In this document: piece by piece, positions 1 to 13,189 of the stretch
Layout of the letters: each line of letters opens with the position of its first letter
How positions within the stretch are numbered: the first letter of the stretch is position 1
Assembly: GCA_037176845.1 (NCBI GenBank)
Contig: JAYKXP010000148.1
Span: 42,690-106,689, forward strand
Reading direction: 5' to 3'
Source of the DNA: Paramarasmius palmivorus
Taxonomy: Eukaryota; Basidiomycota; Agaricomycetes; Agaricales; Marasmiaceae
Length of the DNA: 64,000 nucleotides
The notes under the pieces: model-generated
Told to the model about the DNA's origin: nothing
Seen by the model: the letters and a program-made list of their open reading frames with translations, nothing else
Database searches by the model: none
Position numbers and translations under genes: made by a program

Positions 1-3000
1 TGGACATGCTTCGGAAGACAAGCGATTATGGTTTGGCCACTTGAGTGCATCTGAGTAAAGTTCGAGTAGACTTGAGTTCGAAGTAAGTACATAAGTCAAC
101 CTAAGTAAACATTGACTTGATCTTGACTTGAATTTAACGTGACCCGAGTGATGGCGAGTAAAACCATCGAAAAGAAGCTTACCGTGGATGATTCATGGAT
201 GCAATGATCCAGTAGATGCGAGACCGATCACTTGAACTATAAGTTATCGATATGAGAATGGATATTGCAAGCTAGGTACGACTAGGACGTACCTCAGAGG
301 ATTACGCGGTTGAGATACAGCGGAAATTGGTGTGAGAAGTCGGCAATGTACCTGAATAGTACCATGAGCATGATCCGTAAGATAGACAGATCCTGAACGT
401 ACCCATGTCGTAGAGTGATCCAAGGAAAGAAAGAGGGATCGAATTACCTTCAATACGAGGGTAAAGACTGCCCACCAAAGAAAGCGCAGCGAAGGCACCA
501 TTGCACGAGCACTGACCGAATGCCGCGTTAGCTCCGGTCATCATGGTATCGAAGGTGGAGTCAATATACATAGTTTGAATGCTGACTAGACAAAATCGGG
601 TCAAGGGCAGGCTATTTGTGCTTGTAACGGAATTGTCGCGCTCTATTGAGTAGAAGGGTGCGAAGGGTGCCGTGTGCTTGGATCCAAGAGGCGAGTTGTA
701 TAGCAAGCAGCGATGGGCATTGACGCGGTTTTTTGGGTGGTTGAAGTCGATGTTACCCTTAGCTGGGTGATCTGTAGTCCTAAGGCCGGCGGAGAGCCCA
801 GAAGGGTGAAAAGATGTCGACATCGAAGGATGCTCATGGTCGCGGTGCAAAATGCTATCAGGATCGTTTCCCACGACGTCAACGCTTCACTACCACGAGG
901 TCGACTCGGGTCTTCATCGACATCAAGCGATTCTCGGCTATTTCATATATCTCTTCTCGCTGTTATCTCTTCCGGAGAGCTAAGATTCGTCTGGTTTTCC
1001 GCTTTCAAGAGAAACACTAGAGCTATAGAACTCCTGCACTATGATCTGATTCGCAATCACTTCTCCCAGCGCTGGCTGCGCGTCAGCTCCTCGAGTCTCT
1101 TCAGCTTGCTTCTGGGACTATCATGCCTGTTGGTTGTCACATCGACACACATCATATTTCGATTCACCTCTTATCGGATCCATGGCATTGCGAGACGTCC
1201 TCGTGTCGAGCGACCTAAAGGACGACTTCTGATACGCATATTGGACTTCAACTGTGTGAAGGTTGAATATGGCTCAGCAAGCCACAAGTTTACTACGCTG
1301 TAGAACCCATAAGAAAAAGCACGGGGTTCCTCGTGGTTCTCTATTTCATTTCATCGTATGGACTCGAGGGACAGCATTCACAGTCCATATGCGTTTGACT
1401 TCCTGATGCGGAACCGATCTTGCCAGTGCAGACTTGCTGGTGGGCGTCTGTAATCCAGGATCCTGCAGGGTTCAAACTCGGTTCTGGGGTTGTCATACCC
1501 GATGCTTCCATTTAGACGCACGCTGCCTCAATGCACTCGAGCGACTTTTGTGCGGGATATCTGACGGGTTCTCCGTGCTTTAACACTTGCGATAACTGCA
1601 AAATCCCCGCATCAAGCATCAAGGTCTCGTTTGTAGACGTAAGTGCTAATTCACTTGAAAAGTAACCACAGCTGACTACAGGGCTCGAAAGGCTGCAAGA
1701 ATGTCTCTTGTTCATATCATCGTGAACGATCTGAAGGACAGAATTCACATCTTATAATTGTGGAGCATTCACCATTCAACGTCAATGAATACACTACAAG
1801 ACCCCGTAATACTCATGGCTGATCATTCCACTGCGGCGATTTATTATACCTTCAGCTCGATTATGCCAGTGATACTCCCTAGAACGCCAAGTTTGGACTT
1901 TGTGAACGTGGATGGTCATAAAGGAACTCGAAGGGACAGTTCAACGTAATCTGGCTCAAGCTTTCAACAGCTGCGACTTCGAAACACACCATTGACACGC
2001 TGTGGCGTACGATGGTCCCCTAACTCTGTGATACACCGGAGCGATCCCCTTGACTGCCACTGGTGTTCTCCTCACCACTCGTGACAGCTTGGAAATGCAC
2101 TTAATTTGTGGCAGAGAAGGTGATAGATGAGCGGCTATTTTTCATTCAACAACGAAACCGGAAGGAACAAATGAGGGTTCATGAAGCCGCATGGTAGAGG
2201 CTGAAGGAATCTATGGCCTTGCATTCGTGCGTGAACGCTGGGACAGAGCATGCTGAGAAGGCAAAGAACAAACGAAGCGGAGCCGCCATTGTAGCATCTG
2301 GCGATCCAGATACTCTGTATGTTCCGATCCAATATAAATACATCATGTAGTATCAGTAAGAAACCTGGAATACAAACAGCATATCCTCTTTACCTCCCAT
2401 GTACAACGCGTTGACCTAAAGACACTCTAAATGATCCCGCTGAGCTCCGAGGAGAACGTCGCTTTGCCAAATGAAGAGCGTACGGCTACTGGTGTGGTGG
2501 CACCGTGACATGCATTATTGATGATTGTGGGTTAGTATGGTGGCATGAGCTGAACGCAATAGAAATACAATGTTCGTGCTTCATAACGGCGACTGGCGCA
2601 GTCACCAATGAATGCAGACCCTACTCCAACGATCGAAGCCTTTAGACGCATGGAAGACAACGTGTATGTAGGGAAGCGAGCCATCCAGATAGTTTGAGCA
2701 AATCTAATGGTAGAAGGTGGGACGGGATGCGCCAGACCTGCTTGAATGTCCCGGAGTATTAGCGGTTTCGGTATCATAAGTAGCGGAGGATCTTGATATT
2801 TTCACTGAAGCTAAAGAGTACAGGATACGTAGCTATACTAGTAATAGAAAATCTTGACAGCAGGTCAACCATGTAAACCGAATGAAACCATGTTTGAGCT
2901 CCGAAAGCGTTCGGCGTTCGAAGAACTGACGCCACAATAAGGCTGTCGGCCGCGGCTACAAAGGCAATAACATACTAACTGTACCCAGAAACGAATAAAT

Positions 3001-5256
3001 GATTCCTGGATTTTTGGTACCTCTGGAAGGATCTCAGCCACGGAATTGAAGGTCAAATACATTCTAGCTTTGGTCAAGTCGCGTTAGTAGCACAGTCTAG
3101 AGAATAGCCAACCTACAGATGATTCATGAAATCTATCATTTGATGATGATATGCGCTATATTACACATACCAAGGGTGTTGTGAGTTCAGAGTGAACGAC
3201 GAATGACGGGAAGTCGATGTATCTGGGATTGCTCCTCCAAACATTAGGACAACACGAAATTCTCCAGCCTAGTCAACGAAATAGTTTAGGCTGAGTAAGT
3301 GACGAAGGATGCAGCTTAGAAGAACATCAATCTTATCCTTTGCACCCGAAACCACGAAAGAGCGCGCGCCGGCCAGGATCCACATAAATGAGTAATGGCG
3401 ATGTAGTAGGGGCTACCGGCATAGTCCGAGCCGGTCTAGCGGTCACGTGAGCTCTATCTATGTAGTCATTCCTGTCGTAGCTACCTTCCCCAATCGCATC
3501 CACCGCGTTAGCAGCAGCTAGGGCTTCCTCAGCCCCTCCTGGCCCACTCCAGCGATGAGTACGATGGTTGAGACAGAAAGACAAGTGTCACATCAGTTAC
3601 CTTCCACTTGTGTACTGATGATACGACGCTAACAGCCAAACTAGAGTACACCGTCAGCTCCTGGTCAACAATCAATAGAGAAAGATGGTACGAACTGCTG
3701 AAGCCAGGATTTGGCGTATCAATTTGAAAGGTGTTTTGCTTCATCCGGCACTGAACATTTAAGGACGAAGTGAGATCAACCAAAAAAAAACTGATGATAC
3801 TAGCGTATCACTTTGACCTCGTGTTTGAGGTCATATTATAACTGATTGATCATAAGGTATAATTATTAGCAAATATTGATCAAGAAATAACTCAGATACA
3901 CACTCTGACGCCTTCTCCACCTTGGAAAATATGTGTACTTATCTAGATTCGTTTCTCGTAGTTGAAACCCAAACATATAGTGTCGTCAGCTCGAGGTACG
4001 AGGCATAGCGTAAGAAAAGCGTAACGAGATCGAAGGGAGGGGTCGGATGTGGGATCGGAATGTAATTGAATATGGCGTACAATTTGGATGGTAATAGTTT
4101 GTACAACGAGGTTCTGGAGCACACGAGTTAGAATGACAAGTGGCGAAAAATGATCTGAGCAAGGAACTGTCACGTTTTGTCTTGCAGAATATCCGGTTAT
4201 GGGATGTGTGATGGGAAAGGCGTACGGCAGGTCGAGAAAAGCGCTGTGAAAAGAGACGACTCAGTATTATCTTTCGAGGCTAATGGTACGGGAAGGAAAG
4301 GTAGCAGGTGACCAAATGGGGAAATATGGCCAAGAGACACACAGGGACTGGCCATCCAACAAGCAAAGACACTGGAACCTCTCTATAGTCTCTGGTCATT
4401 TCCGCCCTCCTAGATGGATCGCCTGGATCAAGTCGAATTTCACGCATTGCTTAAATTGTTGGAGGATCTACGAACGGTGTGAGTAATACGGAGTAATAGG
4501 TAGAATAAGAGCTCATACAACCTGATAGCAGCAAATATGCACCAATACCATGGGAAACGATGACAACGACCTGTCACTGTTGGAGCGCTCACGCGCTCAC
4601 GAATCACAGTGCCATGGAGTCGTCCTCCACGAGTTCTCCGCAAGGACCCCTCAGCTCTAATGACCCCCTCCCTGCGCCAAAGAGCCCTGCACAATGCCTT
4701 ACAATGGATTCTTGCTCCATTCCTAATTTCTATCAAACCCCTCTACCTTTCCATACTTTTGCAATGATTCGGTTCATCAAACAGCTTAGATACTTTCCCA
4801 ATTCACATCATGTGTCGTACCGCAGGTAATATGAATGGAGTCATTACATATGTATGACGGGGGACATTGGCATAATGAAATTAATGACTGAACCTAGAGC
4901 ATGTTCGTACTGTTTGAGGAATCCCGCTTGCGACGAACCTTCATGCATCATGAGCTGCATCCCTGCATCCCTCCTGCCTTGACTCTGAGCTGCTTTGCAC
5001 GCCCTGTTTATGTGCTGCACATGCAAGGATCATCAGATCGTGCGATCATTCGACAGCCTGCGCATCTTGCTTTCTTCATCCCAGTGCTACGCAAAGGAGG
5101 TGGGGGTAAGAGGGCCGCTGGTATTAAACGGTGGAACGTGTGTAGCGCATGGGATCCTTCGTGTATAAGAAAGTCTTTGTAAGACGTCTCTAGTTGGTCT
5201 ATTTCTCCTCTATTCGCACATTTCACTCTACTTTCTCGTTGTCTTTGGAAGTCAAT
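1..5256. other. Gene-poor region, no recognised gene
   Basis: Only short open segments are present. The longest, about 196 codons on the plus strand near 713-1303, is rich in Ser, Arg and Leu with no recognisable domain. Around 860-900 a short stretch resembles sequence near 16100 and near 22950 (complement), suggesting dispersed remnants of an old repeat or dead gene. Several GTACGT/GTAAGT donor-like words occur, so decayed multi-exon genes cannot be excluded. Confidence 0.5.
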
Positions 5257-7391
5257 ATGCTCTCTGACATCAATACTGGAGGATGTATCGACATCACCGG
5301 ATGCAGAACGCTCGCCAGTGTTGTGTTGGGTTGTCTTTCAGTCATATTCATTTGCACCTGGGTTGCGATACATCCAAATATTCCGAAAGAGAGAGGTTCA
5401 TCGACACCTTGGAAGCACACAGTTGCTGTGCATTGGAATAATATCATGCTCATGGTTATTGCCTTCCTTGCACCCGAACTTATTGTCTTATGGGCTATGA
5501 GACAAAGATATTCGGCAGCAGCAATCGGCAATAGATTCAACAAAAGTAGGCGTTTAGTTGTCGTAGCGTCACAAAGTTGACAAGATTATATATTGTAGAA
5601 TATGGATGGGAAACCACCCATGGCTTTTTCCTTCTCATGGGGGGATTTAGCTACTATCATGACAAGGAGTGGGTCCGTCTTGGATACGAGCACGTGGACA
5701 GCGGCGTGACGAAATCGCAACATGAAACTACAGAGGCCTTTCGTAGTGTCCATCAGGTATTTTATCAAGATCACCCTCTCTCACAATCATGGTGACTGAA
5801 TTGAACATCAAAGGACGTGGAAAAGGGCCCCTCGTCATTGCGGTCACGGTCACCGCAGGCTTCAAGCTCTACGGCTGTTGTGTCTCGGAGAGATGAGGCC
5901 AGAACACCAGTGAGCCTTTTTGTTTAGTATGGGATGAGGCAAACATTTGTTTCTGACCACCCAATACTTGCTGCTGCTCAGATCTATCCTTCCGGTGTTC
6001 CAGACCTGGAATACCTTCTTGCAAAGGGGTATATCACGATAACCAAGAACGAGATACAAGACAGAAGTCGTGCAGACATCATCACCAAAGTAATTGCCGT
6101 CTTACAGACACTCTGGTTTCTGCTACAAGTCGGAGCACGTTGGGCTCAAGGTCTTGCAATTACAGAACTCGAGATCATTACAGTCGCATTTGCAGTCCTC
6201 AATTTTTGCACGTATATAGCGTGGTGGTCCAAGCCGCTTCGTGTGCAGTATCCTATTCGTATCCAGCGGAAGCGAGAGGATCATCAGAGTCCTGACTGCA
6301 AAGCCGAGAGTCCCTGGGGGGAATTCCTGAAATCTCATCGATGGGTTCGAGCCGCATTAGCATATCTTTGGGGAAAAATGGTCAAGGACCTCGCCGAACC
6401 TTTCAAATCTGCGTCTGAACTGAAGTTGGGGATGATTCCTTGCACATTCATATTTGCAGAGATCTCAATTTTGGATAACAAATTGTACCGGTGCGTTTGC
6501 CTCCTTCATCCTAGAAAAACATGTTCTAATATGCTATCTGATTGTGACAGTAAACTTCCTTCCGGCCATCGATCGTCATCGATCTCCAGCTTCATCTGGC
6601 GGGCACTCACCTATTTGAGGACCGGAACCATGAAACTCGTAACGTATTTGTCAATTTTCATAAAAGTGGTTCTTGTGCTTGTCAAAGTGTTATTGGTGAT
6701 CTTCTTCACGGCACTTTCCATTGCGCTAGGAATGGTTGTAGGCCTTGTGCTATCGACGCCTTTCTTGATACTTGCGCTGTTGATCATTGCAATCGCTAGC
6801 GCTGTCTTCTTCGTAGCGTTGGCAGTGTTTCTACCATTCATGATTTTGGCCGTTCCATTCAAGCTAGTCCGAACCCTACCTGGTATGGGACAAGAGATCG
6901 TGCAAATGGTGAAATGCATACTACTAGATGACGACAACGAGAAGCTGATTACCACAATCTCGTCTGGATTCCGCGGGGATTCATTTACCGTTTATCTATT
7001 GGTTTATGCATTGGGTACTATATTCGGAGCTATCCACTGCATTGCATGGGTCTTCCAATTCCCGACGACTACAGAGCTATTGCTCTGGCGTATATCAGCA
7101 ATCGCAATCACAGCCACTCCTCTCCTCTTCGGATTTTTTCATTCCTATCATCCACCACAGCATGACCCGGTTCAAGCAAGTCCCATGAAAATAGGGAAGG
7201 ACGAAGAGCCCCAGCTACCTATGACATCTGGATGGCGTGTGGCGGCAGACGTGGGGTTTGTCACTATCTCCATCGCATATGTCATTTTCCGAATCATCCT
7301 CATCGTCCTTGCATTGATGGCGTTTCGCGATCTTCCCGCAAGCGCATATCAATCTGTGCAGTGGTCATATTTTTTGCCGCACATTGGATAA
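5257..7391 (+). CDS. Multi-pass membrane protein, family copy A (long variant)
   Basis: Function unknown; a fungal family of integral membrane proteins. Proposed exons are 5257-5545, 5599-5756 and 5928-7391, joined in phase. A 60 nt segment at 6491-6550 has donor GTGCGT and acceptor GACAG and could be a further in-frame intron (616 or 636 residues). Family landmarks seen are the Cys-Gly-Cys-Arg-Thr motif, the first membrane helix followed by 'AIHPNIP', 'THGFF', 'AKGYITIT', 'GLAITELEIIT', 'IHCIAWVFQFP' and the terminal 'PHIG'. Unlike its paralogues, A has an extra Val/Leu/Ile-rich stretch of about 75-80 residues (6634-6870) that could add two or more helices. The chosen ATG gives no signal peptide; an upstream exon may be missing. 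It is the most divergent copy and stands alone on the plus strand. Confidence 0.75.
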
Positions 7392-10300
7392 TCCATCAGG
7401 TATGGTTCTGGTTTCATATCTGCTCACTCAGTAATACCTCATATTCCCTCTGCAGGTGTATTCCTAAGCTCCTGGATACTTTTTTTTTTGATATTAGTAT
7501 ATTGACTATGATTTCAGATTTTATGCTGTGCTACTGGATTATGGTGGACGTACTACACGTATCGCTACTATATTACAATATTCTTTTCGAATTAACTATG
7601 TTGCCACGCCTTGTACATGCTAGATGTAGTACGAGCGCCGGTGAATTAGATTATCGATGTGGGCCTCATACTGTTTCGCAAGCCCTGCATGAATTGGACA
7701 GAGTGGAGCATCATTTGGACGTACAAAAATCCGTATAACCCTCTACAAATACACTCTATTCAAGACCATTGTTTCCCCCGTAAATAACATAGTACTCCCC
7801 AGTAATTACACTTTCGACAAAACAACCCCTGGTAATAATCGGCTATCTCGGCAAAGGGTTTTCCCATGCACGTGGCCTATGTCGAACACATCTTGAACGC
7901 ATCCTCAGTGCTCAGGCATTATGATATAAGCCAAACCGAGGATAGGAATTTATCGAGAATATCTTGAAGTACTTGAATATGCAATATCTTGTGTTGTTTC
8001 TGAGGTGTAGAGCATGGCCCATAGCGACGTACTTTGGTGTAACTTATCACGCATATTCGGATGAGGGCCTCACGGTCTGTGATTTGGAAGTCTTTGGGCG
8101 GTCACACTTCCGTACCTACAAGGATATCGACATCATATTCCTCGCTGTTCATGCGGACTTAGGACACTAGCGCCATATAGCACTAGTATTCTCCAGGTAG
8201 TCGAATCAACCGAGCGATGCATGTCTCTTCAATCTTCCAGACTTCTGCTGCCATACTAATTAGCCTTGCAGAATGTGTACATTCCCAGACCTGAGGCTGT
8301 GTGCTCTTCGTTTAATGAGACTACACCCAGAGCAGTGTTCTCCTTTGGGCTCGAGCAATTTAGGATCCGAGATGCTCTTGGTATACCTATTATGTACAGC
8401 AGGTACGTATCCTTCATGGAGTCTCTATTGCTCTAATCTACACTCTGCCCTAACTAGGTCACATTCCGATTGGACATCGAATTGAGAAAACTCAATACCA
8501 GTACGTTTGCGTTTGCGTCCATATAGTCTTAGTACTCTCGGGTCTTCGGAACTGGTTATATGCTTCCTTACGGGTCTGTAGTGACATGGCCCCCAACTAG
8601 TCTTCGAACTTTAGAGGCTCGCCTAGGAAGGGTGTAGCACTATCGTCTCGTTGAACTCAGTATGCTCATATTGGATATCAGTTTTTATCGCTCCGTGTGT
8701 TGTTTTTCGTATATCTTAGGTATTCTCGCTGTAATACCCAAACCGATTATCGTGAAAGTCATCATTTCGATATCGGAGAGGTTAGCTAGTTGCCAGAAAG
8801 TACCAGCATGATGATCAACTGTAATACAAAGGTCGCCAGAGTGATCATCCATAGACGAATGACGCTCCTTAATATCTCGGTCAAGTTCCCTCGCTGAAAG
8901 CCCAAGTTTCCCAAAGAACCTCACATTCAACTAAATATGCTGAGCCCAGAGTTGTTCTGGAACGTCAAGACACTTCACTTTACGCGTGTCTCTCAATAGT
9001 GTGAGCCTCAAACAGCCTCGGAATGACCTTGCATTCAGCTAGTCAAATAGCCCGAGTGGAAGTCGAGACAAGCGATCCGCTTCGACCAGGGAAGATGCGG
9101 ACGTTCACGTTGAGGTACTTGTATTCACACCGATAGATATCGACAGCATAATCCACTTTGTACCTAAACCCATCACACTCGATCATCAGTGCCAGGATCT
9201 TCGAAGAACGAAAACTGGTGAGTACAAGAATCGAGTGTAAAAGGGATATCACCTACAGGCTGCTTGTTAGCCCCGGAAAAAGCTCGTATTGGGCAGTATC
9301 CGAGTTGTAAAACATCCCATCCACGACGATCTCCAACAATTTGATCCTTGGAAGCCTCATAATGACTGCAAAGCAGCAACAGTAGTACGTGAACGATCGA
9401 GACAGAGCTATCTTTCACGACCCACTTAATCGTTGATAGTGTATATTCCAGGAAAAACTCGGAAGCGACCTGGCAAACACTTGCAAGGCAGCCAAATCAT
9501 GGAACCAGGATTGCCTATTGAGAAGACCAGCACGATCCCAGCAGTGGCGTGAACCAATCTGCTAATGCCGAAACATGACAGGCACCCCGACACCAGTCGC
9601 TTTTGTTCCAAGAGCCATAGCAACCTCAGGGTTGCGAATTGTCTTCGGAAAGGACGAGGAAAAGGGGTCCTAGGTCAGCGGTATCATCATCAGATATACA
9701 GGACAAGAGGACGTTTAGATACTGACCTTGATTGTGTTGACACTTCTTCCTAGTCCCATAAGAACAAATGTCTAGCGTTTGTTGCAGCCCACGTAATTGA
9801 TTGGGTGTTTGAAGACCTAAGCATGAAACAGAGCTAGCTCGAGGAAGGATGAAAGAGTGAAAAATGGGAACAAGAAACGGAGACAGTGGAACGACAGCCC
9901 TGAGAAAGAGAGGTCCGTTGGTGGAGGCCTGAATGAGAAATACATACGACGGATGAACCATAGACCGAATATTCCAAAGGAACCTTGAAAGCCATCAACG
10001 GAGCCGAGCCTTCCATAGCGACTGGTATAGCATCCCTCACTCTGGCTTGAGGTGTATGGCATGTACCGGGACTTGGAAAAGCATATTGGAACTGAAAAAA
10101 AAGAGCTCAAAAACGTGCTGAATTCGCGCTATTTTTTGAAGTCAAAAGCAGGAAGAGATGAATGGGTTGGAATAGGAAAATATCACGGTGAAAGAAGATG
10201 TAGCGGCCTGGGAGAAGGAAGAACTTACGAGAAACAAGCGTGCAGAGAGTATCGGCATCATTGCAGCCTGTATACCTTCATCGTATGAGCACCAGCATGA

Positions 10301-11419
10301 GGCGTCCGCAAGAGGAACCATCATAACGATAGCTTTGGGTCTTAGTACGCGAAAGGTGTATCTGAAAAAGACCACGAGTAAAAGATTGTGAAAGGTACGG
10401 GAGAAAGAACGTACGAGTGAGCGTGGGCCTTCTAATACGACTGCGAGGGAGTAGATATCATGAACAATGATGTCCTGTTGATTTTCTACGTTGTTATCCA
10501 TTGTCAAGTGAGAATCAACAGAAAAAAAATTCACCTTGATTTGTTCGATTCGGTCAAACCCATGACTGGTACCTCTCTAGGGTCAGCCTCCGATGTATCC
10601 AATCAAAGAGGAGTCGCATGCCTTTATGATATCCTTTACTCCAATTAGGCTCATCCAACAATGACAACAGAGGGCTCACTCAGTCCTTTCTAATGATCAT
10701 GTCACCTTGCTGAATCCGATCACCCTCTTCTTGGGGCTCTCAACGCGCCCACTCATCCCTCGTCTCCCTAAATCCTAGCTCTCTTTCGCCTTCCGACCTT
10801 TTACCGCGGCTTTTACTACTATGCAACTACTATGCCATACATCTCCTATGAATGCTCATTGCAGAGGGGCACTTGACAACCTGCAAGGAGGAGAGCGTGT
10901 GACGGAATGTGACTCGGAAGTGCTGGAGGTGCCAGGAGGTGGATATAGGGGGAATGGGCGCATTGGGATGATAGTCGCGTCGTCTAGTGGTGCGGTTGCC
11001 GAGGCGTCTGAGCATTGGGTGCGTTGGGCAGTGTTGACGACTATACTGACTGCAAACTATGCTGCATTTCGAGTAGGGTCTTGTATTGGTAGCTCTCTAC
11101 GCCCATTTTGTGGTGATTGCGCTGTTTTTGTGGGAAGGGAGTCGGAGAGAAATAAATGGAAAAAGGAAGACTTCGGTTAAATCGGATTTGACGACATCGC
11201 CGACACAGCCAGGATGCATGGTTGTCACGGGTTCATCACCAGGCTTCGCAGGATCTGATCCCCTCAAACTCCTCAAAGATCACAATTCCCTTCTATAGCT
11301 ATGTTCTCCTTCTTTGACGATGGCAATGCTGTTCCAGCTATCAAAGTAAACGCTGGCATGTACAGCATGTCCTTCATGGATAAAGGACGCAGAATCCTGG
11401 CTCCCTTCCTCACCCTTCG
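7392..11419. other. Gene-poor region between copies A and B
   Basis: A GTATGG donor-like site 8 nt after the stop of copy A matches the post-stop intron seen in the other copies. Beyond that the region holds short open segments only. On the minus strand, about 8.7-10.5 kb has a series of short hydrophobic segments separated by splice-like words and could be a decayed multi-exon membrane-protein gene, but no family is recognisable. An ATG-initiated open frame of 119 codons at 10821-11180 (+) and an overlapping frame with one hydrophobic segment are possible coding pieces; I cannot assign either. Confidence 0.4.
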
Positions 11420-13124
11420 ATGCTCCTACTCTACGCCCTTGCGAGGCCCATCGCCTCCAGCCTCTCCGCTGCCTCCACTGACAACTCAACATCTTTTGAT
11501 CCCATAACCGGGGAATGCATCAACATCAATGGATGTCGCACCACCACCGGGATAATTTGGAGCTGTCTCTCGGTCATTTTCATCTGCACATGGGTTGCCA
11601 TCCACCCCAACATTCCAGTCCCAGGAACTCATTCAGCGGTAGCGATCTACCAAAATGTCGAGCTCATGGTTGTAGCGCTTCTTGCGCCAGAGTTTATGGT
11701 TCTGTGGGCGATGAGGCAGCGGGAGCAGGCAAGAAAGATTCGAAAGAAGTTCAAGAGTGCGTGTCCACTTGGACTCTTCGTGCTGTTGCTGACGCTCTCC
11801 CCTCAGAGTACAAGTGGGGCATGTCACACGGGTTCTTCGTTATAATGGGCGGGTTTGCGTTATACAATGGGGAGGAGTTTTGTGGGCATTTGTGGGATAG
11901 GGATCGGACATTAGAGATTGAGGAAGCCAACTTCAGGCCATTTGAAGGAAAAGCAGAGGGATACTTTGAGAGAATCAAGGCCTATCATGAAAAGCATCAA
12001 AAGGTGGACAACACGGTGCGTCATGAGTACCTTTTCTTTTTATATAGGACCCCATTTGATCCTTTCTTGCTGACCAGGACGAAAGCAGCAACGAGCAGAC
12101 TTTGGATTCGCCTACACAAACAGAAAATCCCTTCACCACAAACCCCTCAGAGAAACTCTTGTCCCCCCCATCCGATTCTACAACTATCCTCGAATTCCTC
12201 GTTGCCAAAGGCTATATCACCCTCACCGAAGACGAAATCAAGGACAATCTCAGCCATAGTGACGTTATCACCAAATCCATCGCCGTCATCCAAACCATCT
12301 GGTTCATCATGCAAGTCATCGCTCGTGCTGTCGACGGTCTGGCTATCACGGAGCTGGAGATCATCACCGTTGGATTCGCAATTCTGAACTTTGGGACATA
12401 CTTCCTATGGTGGAACAAGCCCCTGCGGGTCAGGCATCCTGTGAGGGTGTATTGGAGGCAGAGGGAAATGGACATCAAAGGGAGAGAAGGAGAGGAGGAA
12501 GAGCAAGGGAAGGAGGAAACGGAGGGTAAGGGGAAGGAAGAGAGGGAGGAAGGCTGGCTTTGTTGGCTTGGAAGGGCAGCTACCAGTGTGATTGGATACA
12601 TCTGGTTCAACACTAGCCCCGAGGGTTTCATTTCATGGATCTTGGAGCTGGTCTTCCTCCCGCTATTGATCCCATTCCACATCTTTGACGTATGCCTCTA
12701 CATCCTCCGCGACAACGACTGCGACTACCTCGCAATCCCAATCTCCTCCCGATTAGACAACGACCCTCTTCACCTTTACATCGCCGTCTACGGAATTGCC
12801 ACTCTCTTCGGCACCATCCATTGCATTCCATGGGTTTTCCAATTTCCGACTCATACCGAACAGCTGCTTTGGCGTATATCAGCTGTTGCAGTTGCAGTTG
12901 CGCCGATTGCGATGGGGGTTTTGCATGGGTATTTTAACACGTTGATAAAATCCACGCCGGTATGGCTGGACAACATGGTCAAGACCTTGCTAGTCGTGCT
13001 TTCTCTTGCATACGCTGTCTTCCGCGTCACCCTTCTCATCATCGCATTCACCACCCTGCGAGATCTCACCCCGAGCGCATATCAAACCGTTCAGTGGACA
13101 ACTTTCATCCCGCACATTGGATGA
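11420..13124 (+). CDS. Multi-pass membrane protein, family copy B
   Basis: An intact member of the local family, function unknown. Exons 11420-11756, 11807-12015 and 12078-13124 join in phase to 530 residues. The N-terminus (MLLLYALARPIASSLSA) looks like a signal peptide or anchor, followed by a short Cys-containing lumenal segment (CININGCRT). About eight or nine hydrophobic helices follow, including 'GIIWSCLSVIFICTWVAIHP', 'LMVVALLAPEFMVLW', the pair around 'GLAITELEIITVGFAILNFG', and a C-terminal pair ending in 'PHIG'. The loop after 'VRVYWR' (12465-12560) is a purine-rich low-complexity tract encoding Glu/Lys/Gly repeats, very unlike the same loop in the minus-strand copies. Copy G is its closest relative (same exon boundaries, similar charged loop). 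A 60 nt intron-like segment begins 5 nt after the stop. Confidence 0.85.
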
Positions 13125-13129
13125 TTTGG

Positions 13130-13189
13130 GTATGTCTATTTCCTCTTTCACTCAACGAACGAACTGTTTAGCTAATTCGTTCTTTGTAG
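13130..13189 (+). other. Candidate 3' UTR intron of copy B
   Basis: Donor GTATGT starts 5 nt after the TGA stop. A branch-site-like GCTAATTCG and acceptor TTTGTAG follow, giving 60 nt. The same arrangement follows the stop in copies D and G, and the donor is conserved after nearly all copies, which argues for real splicing. Confidence 0.6.

Noticed and set aside
713..1303. 196-codon open frame as a gene
   Set aside because: No motif, low-complexity composition, and part of it overlaps a dispersed repeat fragment; length alone is not enough in a 64 kb window.
8685..10534. Decayed seven-helix receptor-like gene on the minus strand
   Set aside because: Hydrophobic pieces and splice-like words are suggestive, but no diagnostic motif is visible, so I leave it unassigned.
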